A stretch of DNA of 64,000 nucleotides from contig NZ_KB889680.1 of NCBI RefSeq assembly GCF_000372745.1, positions 397 through 64,396 on the forward strand. Reading direction: 5' to 3'. This DNA comes from Embleya scabrispora DSM 41855. GTDB taxonomy: Bacteria > Actinomycetota > Actinomycetes > Streptomycetales > Streptomycetaceae. A program made the translations under genes and the position numbers. The notes under the pieces are model-generated. The model saw only the letters and a list, made by a program, of their open reading frames with translations, was not told the DNA's origin and made no database searches. Below are positions 38,315 through 47,333 of the stretch, piece by piece. Each line of letters starts with the position of its first letter. Position 1 is the first letter of the stretch.

Positions 38315-38648
38315 CTCCTGTTCGTCCGGACGCGGCGAAACCGCGCGGGAGCACGAATCGTGCAAGCACGCCGAGTCAACCCGGATCGCACGATGCCCCG
38401 CCAGGACGAACCCGTGGCCCATTGATGAACCTCCGGGAAACGCGGGGAGGCCGCGTCTTGTTGGTGGGGCTGGGCGGGGCCTCGGGGTGCGGCGGGGCCG
38501 CGGCGGGAGTGCCGCGTCGGGGCGCTGCGTTGTTGCCCGGCCGGACCGGGGCCGACCCCCGTACGGTCCCGGTCCAGCCTTCGGGACGGCCCGTGTCCCG
38601 GTTCGCGACGTGCTTCGTGCCCGATCCGCGCCGCCGTTCGCGACCCGG
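38315..38648. other. Intergenic upstream of the glycerophosphodiesterase
   Basis: A 334-bp GC-rich gap between two minus-strand genes. It must contain the promoter of the glycerophosphodiesterase. I see no Pho-box-like direct repeat of GTTCACC type and no gene. Confidence 0.35.
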
Positions 38649-39749
38649 TCAGTGGGCCGGGGTCTCCGCCGGGAGTTCGGTGAAGGTCTCGAATCGGGTC
38701 AGGTGTTCCGGGGCGAGCGCGCGCAGGAAGCTCTCCGCGGCGAACGCCTGGCCGGCCGCGACCGCGCCGGTCGCGGTGTGCGCTCCGGCGAGGACGCGCT
38801 CGACGGCCTCCACCACGATCGGCGCGGTCACCGCGTAGATGTCGCGCCCGGCGACCACCGCGCGCCGCTCCCGGCCGCCGCGGCGGACGACCGCCTCGAC
38901 GAGATAGGTCTGCGCCGATCGGCCCTGCTCGTCGGCGGCCGAGGGCGCCGGGGTGGCCGGGTCGCGGATGTCCGTCAGCGGCGCGAGGTTCATCACCGCG
39001 CGGACCTCCGGAGTGTCCAGGTGACGCGGGATGGTCACCTGGTCGGCGGTGGCGAACTCGTTGATCTGCTGCTTCCCGAACGGCGCCGGGAACTCCCAGT
39101 CGGAGACCTCGGTCGAGTAGGAGAACGGGCTCAACCGACCCTTGGTGAACACGAGATGACGTCCCGCGTTGGTCTCACCGGTGAGCCGGGTGCCCGCGGT
39201 CGGCAGCCAACTGTCCAGCCCGAAGGCGATGGTGATCTCGTCCGCGTTCGGCCAATCGCCCATGGCCACGGTGGCCAGCAGGTCACCCAGCCCGCCGTAG
39301 AAGGCCATCGACGGCGCAAGCACGAGCCCCTTCTGCGCCGCCTGCTCGGACCGGGTGTCGAACAAGGCTGCCGTGGCGGCCTGTTCCGCGGCCACGTCCA
39401 GGTAGTGCGCACCCGCGCGGATGGCCGCATCGGCCACCGGGAGCGTGGTCTCCGAGAACGGGCCCGCGCAGTTCACGACCGCCGCGACGCCGGCGAACGC
39501 ACGATCCAGCGCCTCGGCGTCATCGGCGGCGGCGACCCACCGCGGCGCGTCCGGGTACTCGGCGCCGATCTCGTCGAGCTTCGCCCCATCCCGGCCGACG
39601 AGCACCACGGCCCGGCCTCTGCGGTGCAACTCCGCGACCACGAAGCGCGCCGTGTGCCCGTAGGCCCCGTAGACGGCGACCGGGCGAGCCGAGGAGGTGG
39701 GTGAAGTCTCGGTGGCGGCAAACGGGTTCGAGGCGCTGTTCTCGGTCAT
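38649..39749 (-). CDS. Saccharopine dehydrogenase-like NAD(P)-binding protein
   Basis: A 366-aa protein with an N-terminal Rossmann fold in the saccharopine dehydrogenase NADP-binding class: VAVYGAYGHTARFVVAELHR, RAVVLVGRDGAKLDEI, AVVNCAGPFSETTLPVADAA and AGAHYLDVAAEQAATAALFD. Most bacterial members of this trans-acting-enoylreductase-like group have unknown substrates, and lysine metabolism should not be assumed. The ATG at 39749 follows AGAGAGAAA. Monocistronic. Confidence 0.8.
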   Translation of the reverse strand: MTENSASNPFAATETSPTSSARPVAVYGAYGHTARFVVAELHRRGRAVVLVGRDGAKLDEIGAEYPDAPRWVAAADDAEALDRAFAGVAAVVNCAGPFSETTLPVADAAIRAGAHYLDVAAEQAATAALFDTRSEQAAQKGLVLAPSMAFYGGLGDLLATVAMGDWPNADEITIAFGLDSWLPTAGTRLTGETNAGRHLVFTKGRLSPFSYSTEVSDWEFPAPFGKQQINEFATADQVTIPRHLDTPEVRAVMNLAPLTDIRDPATPAPSAADEQGRSAQTYLVEAVVRRGGRERRAVVAGRDIYAVTAPIVVEAVERVLAGAHTATGAVAAGQAFAAESFLRALAPEHLTRFETFTELPAETPAH

Positions 39750-40327
39750 CGTTTCTCTCTCTGGAACCGGGCGCCCGGCCGACGGTGCGGCCGGGCGGAA
39801 AGGAGTACGTGTCCATGATCCGTTGGCGCCCCGACCCCCACCAGCGTCTGAAACGACAAGGCCCGTACAGTTTCGGACACGCACCGGCGCCACCATGCGC
39901 CGACGCTTCACCCACAGTCGCGGGGTGGGCCGATCGTCACCCGGATGATTACCCGGAGCTGGTTCATCGCCTGGGAGTTCGACCGTAGAGTGATTGCCGG
40001 CGCGGGCTCGTGTTCGCGTGCCTTGTGCCGCTTTGACCGTGCCCTGTCCCCGACTTGCCACCGCGTCGTTCGCCTTTCACCCCTCGTCCCCTCGTCCGCT
40101 CGTCCCTTCGCCTCCTCGTCTTTGCGTTGCCTGAGCTGTCGTTCGTCCGTTCTTCCCCTGTCCGACCCCTCGCCGGGTCGGATTCGTGCGTCCTGTCGTG
40201 TCGCGTCGCTGCCGGGTCTTTGGCCGAGGTGCGCGGGCTCGATGCGCGGACCCGGCGACGCGTTGATCGTGCGCCGCCGGATCCGCCGTCACTTCGGAAT
40301 TCAGCCACGACACAGGAGGCCCACGCC
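39750..40327. other. Intergenic between divergent genes
   Basis: A 578-bp gap with promoters for the reductase (left) and the M1 peptidase (right). The section 40075-40190 is strongly pyrimidine-rich on the + strand (CGTC/CTCG words). No gene or dyad was recognised. AGGAGG at 40313-40318 is the ribosome site of the M1 peptidase. Confidence 0.4.
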
Positions 40328-41728
40328 TTGGCTTCGAAGTTCGCCCGCCCCGTTCTCGCTCTCGTAGCGACCCCCGCACTCGCCGCCCTGCTGGTCGGCG
40401 CCGCCACCTCGGGAGGCGCTGCGACGCCCGGCGCCCCGGGCGCGGGCGACCCGTACTTCCCGCTGTCCGGCAACGGCGGGTACCACGTCGTCCACTACGG
40501 TCTCGACCTCGACTACACGCCCACGACCAGACGGCTCGAAGGCACCGCCGACCTCGCCGTCACGACGACGCGCAAGCTCAGCTCGTTCAACCTCGACCTG
40601 TCCGGGCTGACCGTGGACAGCGTGCGGATCGACGGCAGGCGGGCGGCGTTCAGTCGCGACGGCGCCGAACTCACGGTCACCCCGGCGCATGCGCTGGACA
40701 AGGGCCGCAGGTTCCATGTCGTGGTCACCTACTCGGGTGTACCGGAGTACGTGACCGACCCCGACGGCTCGCCCGACGGGTGGATCATCCAGCCGGACGG
40801 CTCGGTCTTCGTGGCCAATGAACCGCAGGGTGCGATGACCTGGTTCCCGAGCAACAGCCACCCGAGTGACAAGTCCACGTACGACGTCAAGGTGACCGTT
40901 CCCGACGGCTGGACCGCGGTGTCCAACGGCCGACTCCGCGACCAGCGCAGCCGGGCCGGCAAGACCACCTTCTCGTGGTCCGAGTCCAAGCCGATGGCCG
41001 CCTACCTGGCGACCGCGAGCATCGGCAAGTTCCAGGTCGAGCAGTACGTGACCAGGAGCGGCCTGCCGATCTACAACGCCGTGGCGCCGAGCCAGGCGGC
41101 GGCGGCCAAGCCGGTCCTGGACCAACTGCCCGCCGTGATCGAATGGGAGAGCGGGTTGTTCGGCCGCTACCCGTTCGAGGCGGCCGGCTCCATCGTCGAG
41201 GACGCGCCCGACGTCGGCTACGCGTTGGAGACGCAGACCCGACCGATCTACGACCGGGCCCCGGACATCGGAACGCTCGTCCACGAGACGGCGCACCAGT
41301 GGTTCGGCGACTCGGTCACGCCGACCAAGTGGCAGGACATCTGGCTGAACGAGGGCTTCGCCACGTACGCCGAGTGGCTCTGGGCCGCCGAGCACGGCGG
41401 GCTCAGCACCGCTGACCAGTTCGCCGCCGACTACGCGCTGCCGGCCACCGACTCGCTGTGGGCCTTCCCGGCCGGCGACCCCGGCGACGGTGGCCACATC
41501 TTCGCCAAGCCGCCCTACGAGCGCGGCGCCATGGTGCTGGAGAAGCTCCGCCAGACCGTCGGCGACCGAGCCTTCTTCACCATCCTCAAAACCTGGGCCG
41601 GCGACCACCGCTACGACCACGGCGACTCCGCGCAGTTCATCGCCCTCAGCAAGCGAATCTCCGGCAAAAACCTCGACGCCCTCTTCGCCACATGGCTCTA
41701 CGGCCAGGGCAAACCGGCAACCCCGTAA
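40328..41728 (+). CDS. Secreted M1-family zinc aminopeptidase
   Basis: A 466-aa exported metallopeptidase. The start is a TTG at 40328, nine bases after AGGAGG, and gives a clean signal peptide (ASKFARPVLALVATPALAAL). The zinc site is HExxH-18x-E with His319, Glu320, His323 and Glu342 (LVHETAHQWFGDSV, then WLNEGFATYAEW). The N-terminal beta domain starts at GGYHVVHYGLDLDYTP. The exopeptidase loop is ALETQTRP, where GAMEN is usual in classical M1 enzymes; the same variant is common in short streptomycete members. A hairpin terminator follows. Confidence 0.9.
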   Translation: MASKFARPVLALVATPALAALLVGAATSGGAATPGAPGAGDPYFPLSGNGGYHVVHYGLDLDYTPTTRRLEGTADLAVTTTRKLSSFNLDLSGLTVDSVRIDGRRAAFSRDGAELTVTPAHALDKGRRFHVVVTYSGVPEYVTDPDGSPDGWIIQPDGSVFVANEPQGAMTWFPSNSHPSDKSTYDVKVTVPDGWTAVSNGRLRDQRSRAGKTTFSWSESKPMAAYLATASIGKFQVEQYVTRSGLPIYNAVAPSQAAAAKPVLDQLPAVIEWESGLFGRYPFEAAGSIVEDAPDVGYALETQTRPIYDRAPDIGTLVHETAHQWFGDSVTPTKWQDIWLNEGFATYAEWLWAAEHGGLSTADQFAADYALPATDSLWAFPAGDPGDGGHIFAKPPYERGAMVLEKLRQTVGDRAFFTILKTWAGDHRYDHGDSAQFIALSKRISGKNLDALFATWLYGQGKPATP

Positions 41729-41742
41729 CCCGACCCGCTCCC

Positions 41743-41772
41743 GCCGACCTCACCACATTCGGTGAGGTCGGC
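41743..41772 (+). terminator. Terminator after the M1 peptidase
   Basis: GCCGACCTCACC (41743-41754) pairs perfectly with GGTGAGGTCGGC (41761-41772) around ACATTC, 14 bp after the stop. Confidence 0.82.
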
Positions 41773-41865
41773 GAAGCGACTCACCCCACACCGTCGGAGC
41801 CCCCGGATCGGCACCGAACTCGCCACGTTCCAGTGCACGCACGTCCCGAGCCCCGGTCGACCTCG

Positions 41866-42207
41866 AACTACGAGCACCGGGTGCGCGGGCGGTTTGCCCG
41901 GACCGGGCTACCGGTTCCGGGCGTGCTCGTGGATGCCGCCGCAGTCGCGGAAGGCAAGCCGTCACCGGTTCCTTACCTGCTTGCAGCCGAACGACTTGGC
42001 GCCAGGCCGGAGGACTGCCTGGTCGTTGAGGACGCCCCATCCGGAGTCGAGTCCGGACTGCGGGCCGGCATGACGGTATGGGGAGTCAACGCCTCGGTCC
42101 CGGTGGACGGCGTGCACCGCCACTTCGCGAGCCTGTACGAGGCAGTGCCTGACATCCTCGCCTTCACGAGGGACTCGCACCGGGACTCTACGGTCCAAGT
42201 GCCCTGA
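41866..42207 (+). pseudogene. C-terminal remnant of a HAD-family phosphatase
   Basis: The frame ending at 42207 encodes GLPVPGVLVDAAAVAEGKPS, PVPYLLAAERLGARPEDCLV and VEDAPSGVESGLRAGMTVWG, the second half of a HAD-IA sugar-phosphatase (motif 3 Lys in EGKPSP, motif 4 Asp in VEDAPSG). The N-terminal half with motif 1 (DxDGT) and the cap domain is missing, and no start codon with a ribosome site precedes the similarity. It is a degraded gene next to the M1 terminator. Confidence 0.7.
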
Positions 42208-42317
42208 CTGAGAACGAATCGACGATCGCCGCGCTCGGCTCGGCATTGCGGCCCTCCCGTCGGCGAAGCCGATCCCGGAGCCGATCGTGCGGGTCGTCGA
42301 CGGGGCGGGCAATCTCC

Positions 42318-42779
42318 TCACATGCCCTCAAGCCGTTCATGGAGTTCCTCGGCGAATCGTGTCCGGTAGACGCCGTGGACGATGGCTTCGGGAGACTGGT
42401 AGCCCCTGTGCTCAGGGTCCGAGACATCCCCGTCCCACGGCGCCACGCCTTCCGGAAGCAGCGGAGCCCGGCCCAGATACATCCGAGCGACTTCTTCCAG
42501 CCGTAGTTCTCCCACAACCACCGAGTTCCACAGCCCGTAGCCCTGCCCGACCACCCACATGCACAGATCTTCGGTGCCGTCTTCGGACCAGACGTCCCCG
42601 TCCACGCTCACACCTTCCGAGAAGTCGGCCAGCGATTCCGCCGCGGACTCGTATGCGAGCGCGAAGGCTTCAAGCACCTCCCGCGACTGGGACTCCAACC
42701 ACAACTCCAGGGCGGACAGACGCGGTCGTGTCGCTTCCAGGACCTCCCAGAACCAATCGGAAACATGATCCGGTCCCAT
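42318..42779 (-). CDS. DUF4240-like protein
   Basis: A 153-aa acidic soluble protein starting MGPDHVSDWFWEVLEATRPR. The opening FWxxLE, the helical RLSALELWLESQSREVLEAF and the acidic Trp-containing middle (VWSEDGTEDLCMWVVGQGYG) resemble DUF4240, small bacterial proteins of unknown function found singly or near immunity genes. AGGAG sits five bases before the ATG at 42779. The frame is open upstream without similarity. No partner is evident. Confidence 0.6.
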   Translation of the reverse strand: MGPDHVSDWFWEVLEATRPRLSALELWLESQSREVLEAFALAYESAAESLADFSEGVSVDGDVWSEDGTEDLCMWVVGQGYGLWNSVVVGELRLEEVARMYLGRAPLLPEGVAPWDGDVSDPEHRGYQSPEAIVHGVYRTRFAEELHERLEGM

Positions 42780-42959
42780 CTCGGCTCCTGTGTCGACGGC
42801 TGCGGTACTCGCCCGACCGTACAGCGCGTACAGCGTGATGGATTCCCCTGTTTCGGGTGCGCCCGTCGAAGAAGCCGGGTGGGACTGCAACCTTTGGGGC
42901 CGCTCGCGGGCTACTACAGGCGACAAGTCTTCGGTGGTACGCGGCGGAACGGGGAGCGG

Positions 42960-43640
42960 ATGGACAGGGCCGAGAGGCACCGCGGGCGCGCGCAGGGCGC
43001 GGCGGGCAAACCGGGTGTCGACGAAGACGAGGCCGAGTTCAAGGAGTTCGTGCTCGGCGCACGCACCCGGTTGTTGCGGACCGCCTACCTGCTCACAGGT
43101 GATCACCACCGCGCCGAGGATCTGGTGCAGACCGCTCTGATCCGGGTCTACAAGCGCTGGCGTCGCATCGATCGCACCATGGGTGCCGAGGCGTATACGC
43201 GGCGGATCGTGGTCAATCTGCACAACTCGTGGTGGCGGCGCAAGTCCTCGCGCGAGCAGAGCCGGGCCGAACTGCCCGAGGGGGTGGCACGCAACGCGCA
43301 TGCCCTGGTCGAGTTGCACACCGACATGTGGGCCGCGCTGGCGACGCTGTCACCGCGTACGCGGGCGGTGTTGGTCCTTCGCTACTACGAGGACCTGCCC
43401 GAGGCGGAGGTCGCCCACATCCTCGGCAGCCCGATCGGCACCGTGAAGAGCCAACACGCCCGTGGCCTGGCCCGGTTGCGCGCCGTGCTCGCGACGGAGC
43501 GGCCGGAGTCGGCCGAGCCGACGGCCTCGGCCTCGGAGCCGATCCGGGCCGAGTCGCCCCGCCCGACGGACGGCCGGACCGGATCCGGGTCCGGGTCCGA
43601 AGCCGGCGCCGTGTCCGCACGGACCATCGCACACACCTGA
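42960..43640 (+). CDS. SigE-family ECF RNA polymerase sigma factor
   Basis: A 226-aa sigma-70 family factor. Region 2 is FVLGARTRLLRTAYLLTGDH, AEDLVQTALIRVYKRW. Region 4 is LSPRTRAVLVLRYYEDLPEA, then GSPIGTVKSQHARGLARLRA. This is the SigE (SACE_3216-like) type in which the anti-sigma partner is usually encoded next. The ATG at 42960 has GGGGAG upstream. The last 50 residues are a Ser/Glu/Gly-rich tail (RTGSGSGSEAGA) not needed for DNA binding. It is followed after 11 bp by the membrane-anchored protein below. Confidence 0.88.
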   Translation: MDRAERHRGRAQGAAGKPGVDEDEAEFKEFVLGARTRLLRTAYLLTGDHHRAEDLVQTALIRVYKRWRRIDRTMGAEAYTRRIVVNLHNSWWRRKSSREQSRAELPEGVARNAHALVELHTDMWAALATLSPRTRAVLVLRYYEDLPEAEVAHILGSPIGTVKSQHARGLARLRAVLATERPESAEPTASASEPIRAESPRPTDGRTGSGSGSEAGAVSARTIAHT

Positions 43641-43651
43641 GGAGGAACGAG

Positions 43652-44578
43652 ATGGATGACAACAGCACTGCGCCGGACCCGGTCGTCACGCGTTTGACGG
43701 CCACTCTTCGGGCGCACGCGGACACGGTCGAGCCCGCCCACTCGGTGTACGAGAGCCTGCGGAGGGACATCGGGCGGGCCCGGCGGCGCCGGCTGGCGGC
43801 GTGCGCGGCGGGCGTCGCGACCATCGCCGTCGCCGGCGGCATCGCCTTCACGTCGAGCGGTGCGAGCCTCGGCGAGGGCTCGGCCGCGAGTCACCGGCAG
43901 GCTCCGTGGAGCGCGTGCAGGACGGATGAGACCGGGCGGGTCATGCCCACCGGCGCCACGAAAGCCCTGTTGGCGCGGGCGATCAAGGACTACGGACCGG
44001 CCGAGGGCCGCGACTCGGCCCAGCGGAAACTGCTGGAAGTCATCGTGTGCCAGGTGGACTACTGGGCGCACGGCAGCGACGGGCTGGGCTTTCGGGTGAT
44101 GTGGCGAGGCACCTTCGCGTCCGGCGCGACCGGCGTGGTCCTGCGCGTCACCCGAGGGACCGACACCGTCGACTTCGTCAACACGAGCTACGGCAAACGC
44201 AGTCATCCCGCCGTTCCGGTCGAGCGGGCGAACGAGCCGTCCTGGTTGGTCCTGGAGGTGAGCCGGACGGTATGGGAGACCTGGGCTCCTCCCGGTTCCA
44301 CCGTCGAGTTGTACGACCGGACGACGAACCGCCTGATCGCCTCCGGGACGGCGAACGACAAGGGCTACGCGGCGATCTTCCCGGACCGGCCGGTCGACCC
44401 GGCGGCGCAGACGAGGATGGTCACCGTGTTTCCGTCCGGTGTTCGCAAGGACGGGCCGCTGCCATGGACCTACGGTGACCCCGAGGAGTGCCGAGTCCTG
44501 TTCCGGACCCCCGTATGCGACCCGATCGGCCCGGTGGCCCCGACGCGGCCGGAACACGCGCCCGCCGCCCGGGGGTAG
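43652..44578 (+). CDS. Membrane-anchored protein in the sigma-factor operon (anti-sigma candidate)
   Basis: A 308-aa protein with GAGGAGG just before its ATG and only 11 bp after the sigma-factor stop, so the two are co-transcribed. Residues 1-50 are cytoplasmic and include TLRAHADTVEPAHSVYESLR and a basic RRDIGRARRRR. A single transmembrane helix follows (ACAAGVATIAVAGGIAFTSS). The outer 230 residues hold paired cysteines (SACRTD, IVCQVD, EECRVLF, PVCDP) and no known catalytic motif. The short inner part lacks the HxxxCxxC zinc motif of ZAS anti-sigma factors. Gene order suggests signal reception for the sigma factor. Confidence 0.65.
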   Translation: MDDNSTAPDPVVTRLTATLRAHADTVEPAHSVYESLRRDIGRARRRRLAACAAGVATIAVAGGIAFTSSGASLGEGSAASHRQAPWSACRTDETGRVMPTGATKALLARAIKDYGPAEGRDSAQRKLLEVIVCQVDYWAHGSDGLGFRVMWRGTFASGATGVVLRVTRGTDTVDFVNTSYGKRSHPAVPVERANEPSWLVLEVSRTVWETWAPPGSTVELYDRTTNRLIASGTANDKGYAAIFPDRPVDPAAQTRMVTVFPSGVRKDGPLPWTYGDPEECRVLFRTPVCDPIGPVAPTRPEHAPAARG

Positions 44579-45380
44579 CCCTGCCGACCTCCGCATCGAC
44601 CCGGTGCGAAAAGGGAGTTCGCGCCGGGTCGGGTCGATCCGGGTCGCCGGGTGGAATGCGACGGGAGAGGAGGTGGGGAATTCCGGGGGCGGCTCAGGCG
44701 CCGAGTGGCCAATCGAGGCCCGTCGGCTTCGGGACGGGCGGATCCGGCGTTCCGCAACTCGTTCGTCGGTCCGGGGATTTCGCTGCGTGGGTGGCCGGCG
44801 GACACGGTGTGACCGGCGGTGCAATTCCGCTCGGGAAATACCGCCGCGAGTGCTCGGTGCGGGTTGCGTCGAGCGAATTGTGTTTAGCATCATGGCAGCG
44901 GGACAGATTGTGTCACAGTCGACGGGTGACGCGGCGTCGGCGGTACGGCATGATCGGCGCGACGGTGGACCCGGTTCCCGTACGAGTCTCGGAGCCGAGG
45001 AAAAACGGTTGGTCTCGGCTTCGAATCGGGTCGGGCAGTAGGCGAGTCGGCCGTGCGGAACCCTGCTGTGGGCGAGTCCTGCCCGCGCTGTCACGGGGAC
45101 GGGGCCGCCGACCGGTGGATGCGGCGCGGTAGCGGGCATGGGCGCGGAACGACACGGCATCGAATACATATACAAATATCAGGTTTGCGTGGTGAGGTGC
45201 GGCGCACGGCAGGCGGACGTATTCGTGGATTACGAATACCGGTCCCATATGCGAAGGTGCCCGAGTTCGGATGCGTCGATACCCGAAGGTTCGCCGACAG
45301 CCGTGGGTGAATGATGTGCGGAGCCGACTTCACCGCTCGTGAGCCCGTAATTTCCATGAGCATTCCGAAATGGTGATCAT
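44579..45380. other. 802-bp gap upstream of the NRPS cluster regulator
   Basis: The left end holds an 8-bp hairpin, CGACCCGG (44597-44604) with CCGGGTCG (44624-44631), a probable terminator of the sigma-factor operon. The middle has no gene I can support. 45157-45260 is markedly AT-rich for this genome (CATATACAAATATCAGG), and is likely to hold the promoter of the regulator at 45381. This region marks the left boundary of the NRPS cluster. Confidence 0.5.
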
Positions 45381-45911
45381 GTGGAAGTCAAGGTTTTACG
45401 GTGGCCATCCGAGGCGGAAAAGCGCGCGATGTGCAGGTCGAGGGGATTGCCCTGCCTGCTGGTCCTGGAGGGTCATGGGGTGTCGGTGCCCACGGGACTG
45501 AACGTCCTGGAGGACTGGGTGAGGCCACCGATCAGCCGGGAGGACTTCGGGGCGCGCCGTGCCGCACTCGCGGCCAGGGCCCAGGCGGGCGCACTACCCT
45601 GCATCGACCGTGAGGGCGTGCTGCGCTTCGGCGGACGCAGACTGTCGTTGTCGCCGGCGGAGGCGGATCTGATGCGCGTTCTGGTGGAGTCGTTCCAGGA
45701 GGTCGTGTCTCGGGAAAGCCTGGTCCGCCGGGTATGGCCGGGCGACTGTGCGCAGCGGCGCAACGCCTTGGATCTGCGCATACTGCGACTGCGCCGACGC
45801 ATCGGCTCCCTGCACTTGTCCATCCGCACGGCCTGGGGACGCGGGTATCTCCTCGACATCCACGACCCGCGGGAAGGCGACCTCGTCTGGGCGGGCGCCG
45901 ACGGGCACTGA
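45381..45911 (+). CDS. Stand-alone winged-helix (OmpR/PhoB-type) regulator with TTA codon
   Basis: A 176-aa putative cluster regulator. Residues of about 78-160 form a trans_reg_C winged helix: LRFGGRRLSLSPAEADLMRV, VSRESLVRRVWPGD and the wing LDLRILRLRRRIGSLHLSIR, then TAWGRGYLL. The N-terminal 75 residues are not a receiver domain (no phospho-Asp pattern) and I do not recognise them. The GTG at 45381 is the first start; an ATG at 45429 is the alternative. With the GTG start, codon 6 is TTA (45396-45398), which in Streptomyces makes translation depend on the bldA tRNA. It sits at the edge of the NRPS genes and converges on them. Confidence 0.75.
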   Translation: MEVKVLRWPSEAEKRAMCRSRGLPCLLVLEGHGVSVPTGLNVLEDWVRPPISREDFGARRAALAARAQAGALPCIDREGVLRFGGRRLSLSPAEADLMRVLVESFQEVVSRESLVRRVWPGDCAQRRNALDLRILRLRRRIGSLHLSIRTAWGRGYLLDIHDPREGDLVWAGADGH

Positions 45912-45962
45912 CGACCCACCACGCATCGCGCGCATCGGTAGGACGTGTACCCGCTCGGCCGC

Positions 45963-47333
45963 TCAGCCGGTGGCCCGGGACAGCGCCGCCAGTCGGGCGT
46001 GCAGCATCCCGGTCAACTCCGTAGCGGCCTCGCGGGACACGTCCGCCGGTCGATAGGCCAGGGCACCCGCCGGCCCGCGACCCGGCCGGATGCCCAACTC
46101 CAGGCTCAAGGACGTCTTCGCGTAGCCGAAATCCACGTCCTCGACGCCGAGACAACCCGGCAGGGACGCCGTCCCGTCCTCCTCGTCCAGGGTCAGCCGC
46201 ACCCGGATGTCCTGGTCCAGGGTCGCGTCGGCACCGGTGAGGGCGGCCAGGACGCGCTCGAAGGGCGCGTCACCGTCGCCCAACGCCGCCGTCAGCCCGT
46301 CCCGGGCCCGCCGGATCGACTCGACGCCCCCCGCCACCGATCGCGCCGGGACCCGGACGACCAGCGTGTTGGCCAAGTCCGCCAACACGCCGCCCAGTTC
46401 CGGTCGGTGGCGACCCGAGGTGCAACACCCCACCAGGGTCTCCGGGCGGTCGTGAAACTCGGCCACCACCGAGCCCCAGGCCGCCAACAACACGGCGAAC
46501 AGGCTCGATCCGGTCGACCGCGCCAGGCGGTCGAGTCCGCGGCCGGTCGCACCGTCGATCCGCACCGGTATCCGCGCCCCCGCCCGGTCCCCCGAGTCGG
46601 GCAGATCGAGCGGTACGGATCCCGCCAAGCGAGCGGTGCTGCGGTCGAGTTGCTGCCGGATCACCCCCGAGACCAGGCTGTGCCGCTGCCAGTGGGCCAC
46701 GTCGCGCGGCCGCAACCGGCCGGACACCGGCACCCCGTACAACGCCGGCAGCAGCACCGTACGCAGCCCGTACCGATCACACGCGATGTCGTGCGCCACC
46801 ACCGTCAGCAACACCGCCGCCGGGCGCGCGTCCAGCACCCGCACCCGCACCGGCGGCCGATCCAGCCGGAACGGCGATCGCCCGTCCCGCAGGGCCAGTT
46901 GCCCGGCCGCCCGGAAGGCGTGCGCCGGATCCGGCGAGGCCGCGACGACCCGCTCCACCGGTATGTCGTCGGCCTCGTGGACGCGCACCCGCACGCCGGC
47001 CGACCCGGCCGCGACGTAGGAGCCGCGCAGGGTCTCGTAGGACTCGATCGCCCGACGCACGGCCCGCATCACCTGCTCGGGCGCGCGGTCCGGCGGAAAG
47101 CCGCACACCAGGCCGACGTGATGGAAGTCGCCGTCGTCGCCGTCGCGATGGGCCCGCCACAACGACTCCTGCTTCACCGTGACCTCGGCCGGCTCCGCCT
47201 CGACCCGCTCGGGGCCGCCGTCCAGGTGGTGCAGGAGCCCCTGTTCGGCCAGGCGCGCGGTCAACAGTTCACGCTTGGCCGGCGACAGCGCCGCCATCCG
47301 CGCGCGCAGGTCCGCGCCGGTGTCCGCGCTCAC
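45963..47333 (-). CDS. Stand-alone condensation-like protein with altered active site
   Basis: A 456-aa NRPS condensation-superfamily protein, last in the minus-strand operon. The N-terminal helix SPAKRELLTARLAEQGL is the short segment often placed before C domains. The two-lobed C fold follows, with the second-lobe signature SLFAVLLAAWGSVVAEFHDR. In place of HHxxxDG it has HDIACDR (VVAHDIACDRYG), so the second, catalytic His is Asp. Peptide-bond formation is doubtful; a structural, epimerisation-like or other acyl-transfer role is possible. Its GTG start overlaps the stop of the upstream C-A-T gene. Confidence 0.8.
   Translation of the reverse strand: MSADTGADLRARMAALSPAKRELLTARLAEQGLLHHLDGGPERVEAEPAEVTVKQESLWRAHRDGDDGDFHHVGLVCGFPPDRAPEQVMRAVRRAIESYETLRGSYVAAGSAGVRVRVHEADDIPVERVVAASPDPAHAFRAAGQLALRDGRSPFRLDRPPVRVRVLDARPAAVLLTVVAHDIACDRYGLRTVLLPALYGVPVSGRLRPRDVAHWQRHSLVSGVIRQQLDRSTARLAGSVPLDLPDSGDRAGARIPVRIDGATGRGLDRLARSTGSSLFAVLLAAWGSVVAEFHDRPETLVGCCTSGRHRPELGGVLADLANTLVVRVPARSVAGGVESIRRARDGLTAALGDGDAPFERVLAALTGADATLDQDIRVRLTLDEEDGTASLPGCLGVEDVDFGYAKTSLSLELGIRPGRGPAGALAYRPADVSREAATELTGMLHARLAALSRATG

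Noticed and set aside
45053-45310. 85-aa open frame in the gap before the cluster regulator
   Set aside because: No ribosome site, biased codons and no family features; treated as non-coding.
45963-47333. Epimerisation domain
   Set aside because: The altered motif and the absence of recognisable E-specific motifs do not support it over a degenerate C domain; left as condensation-like.
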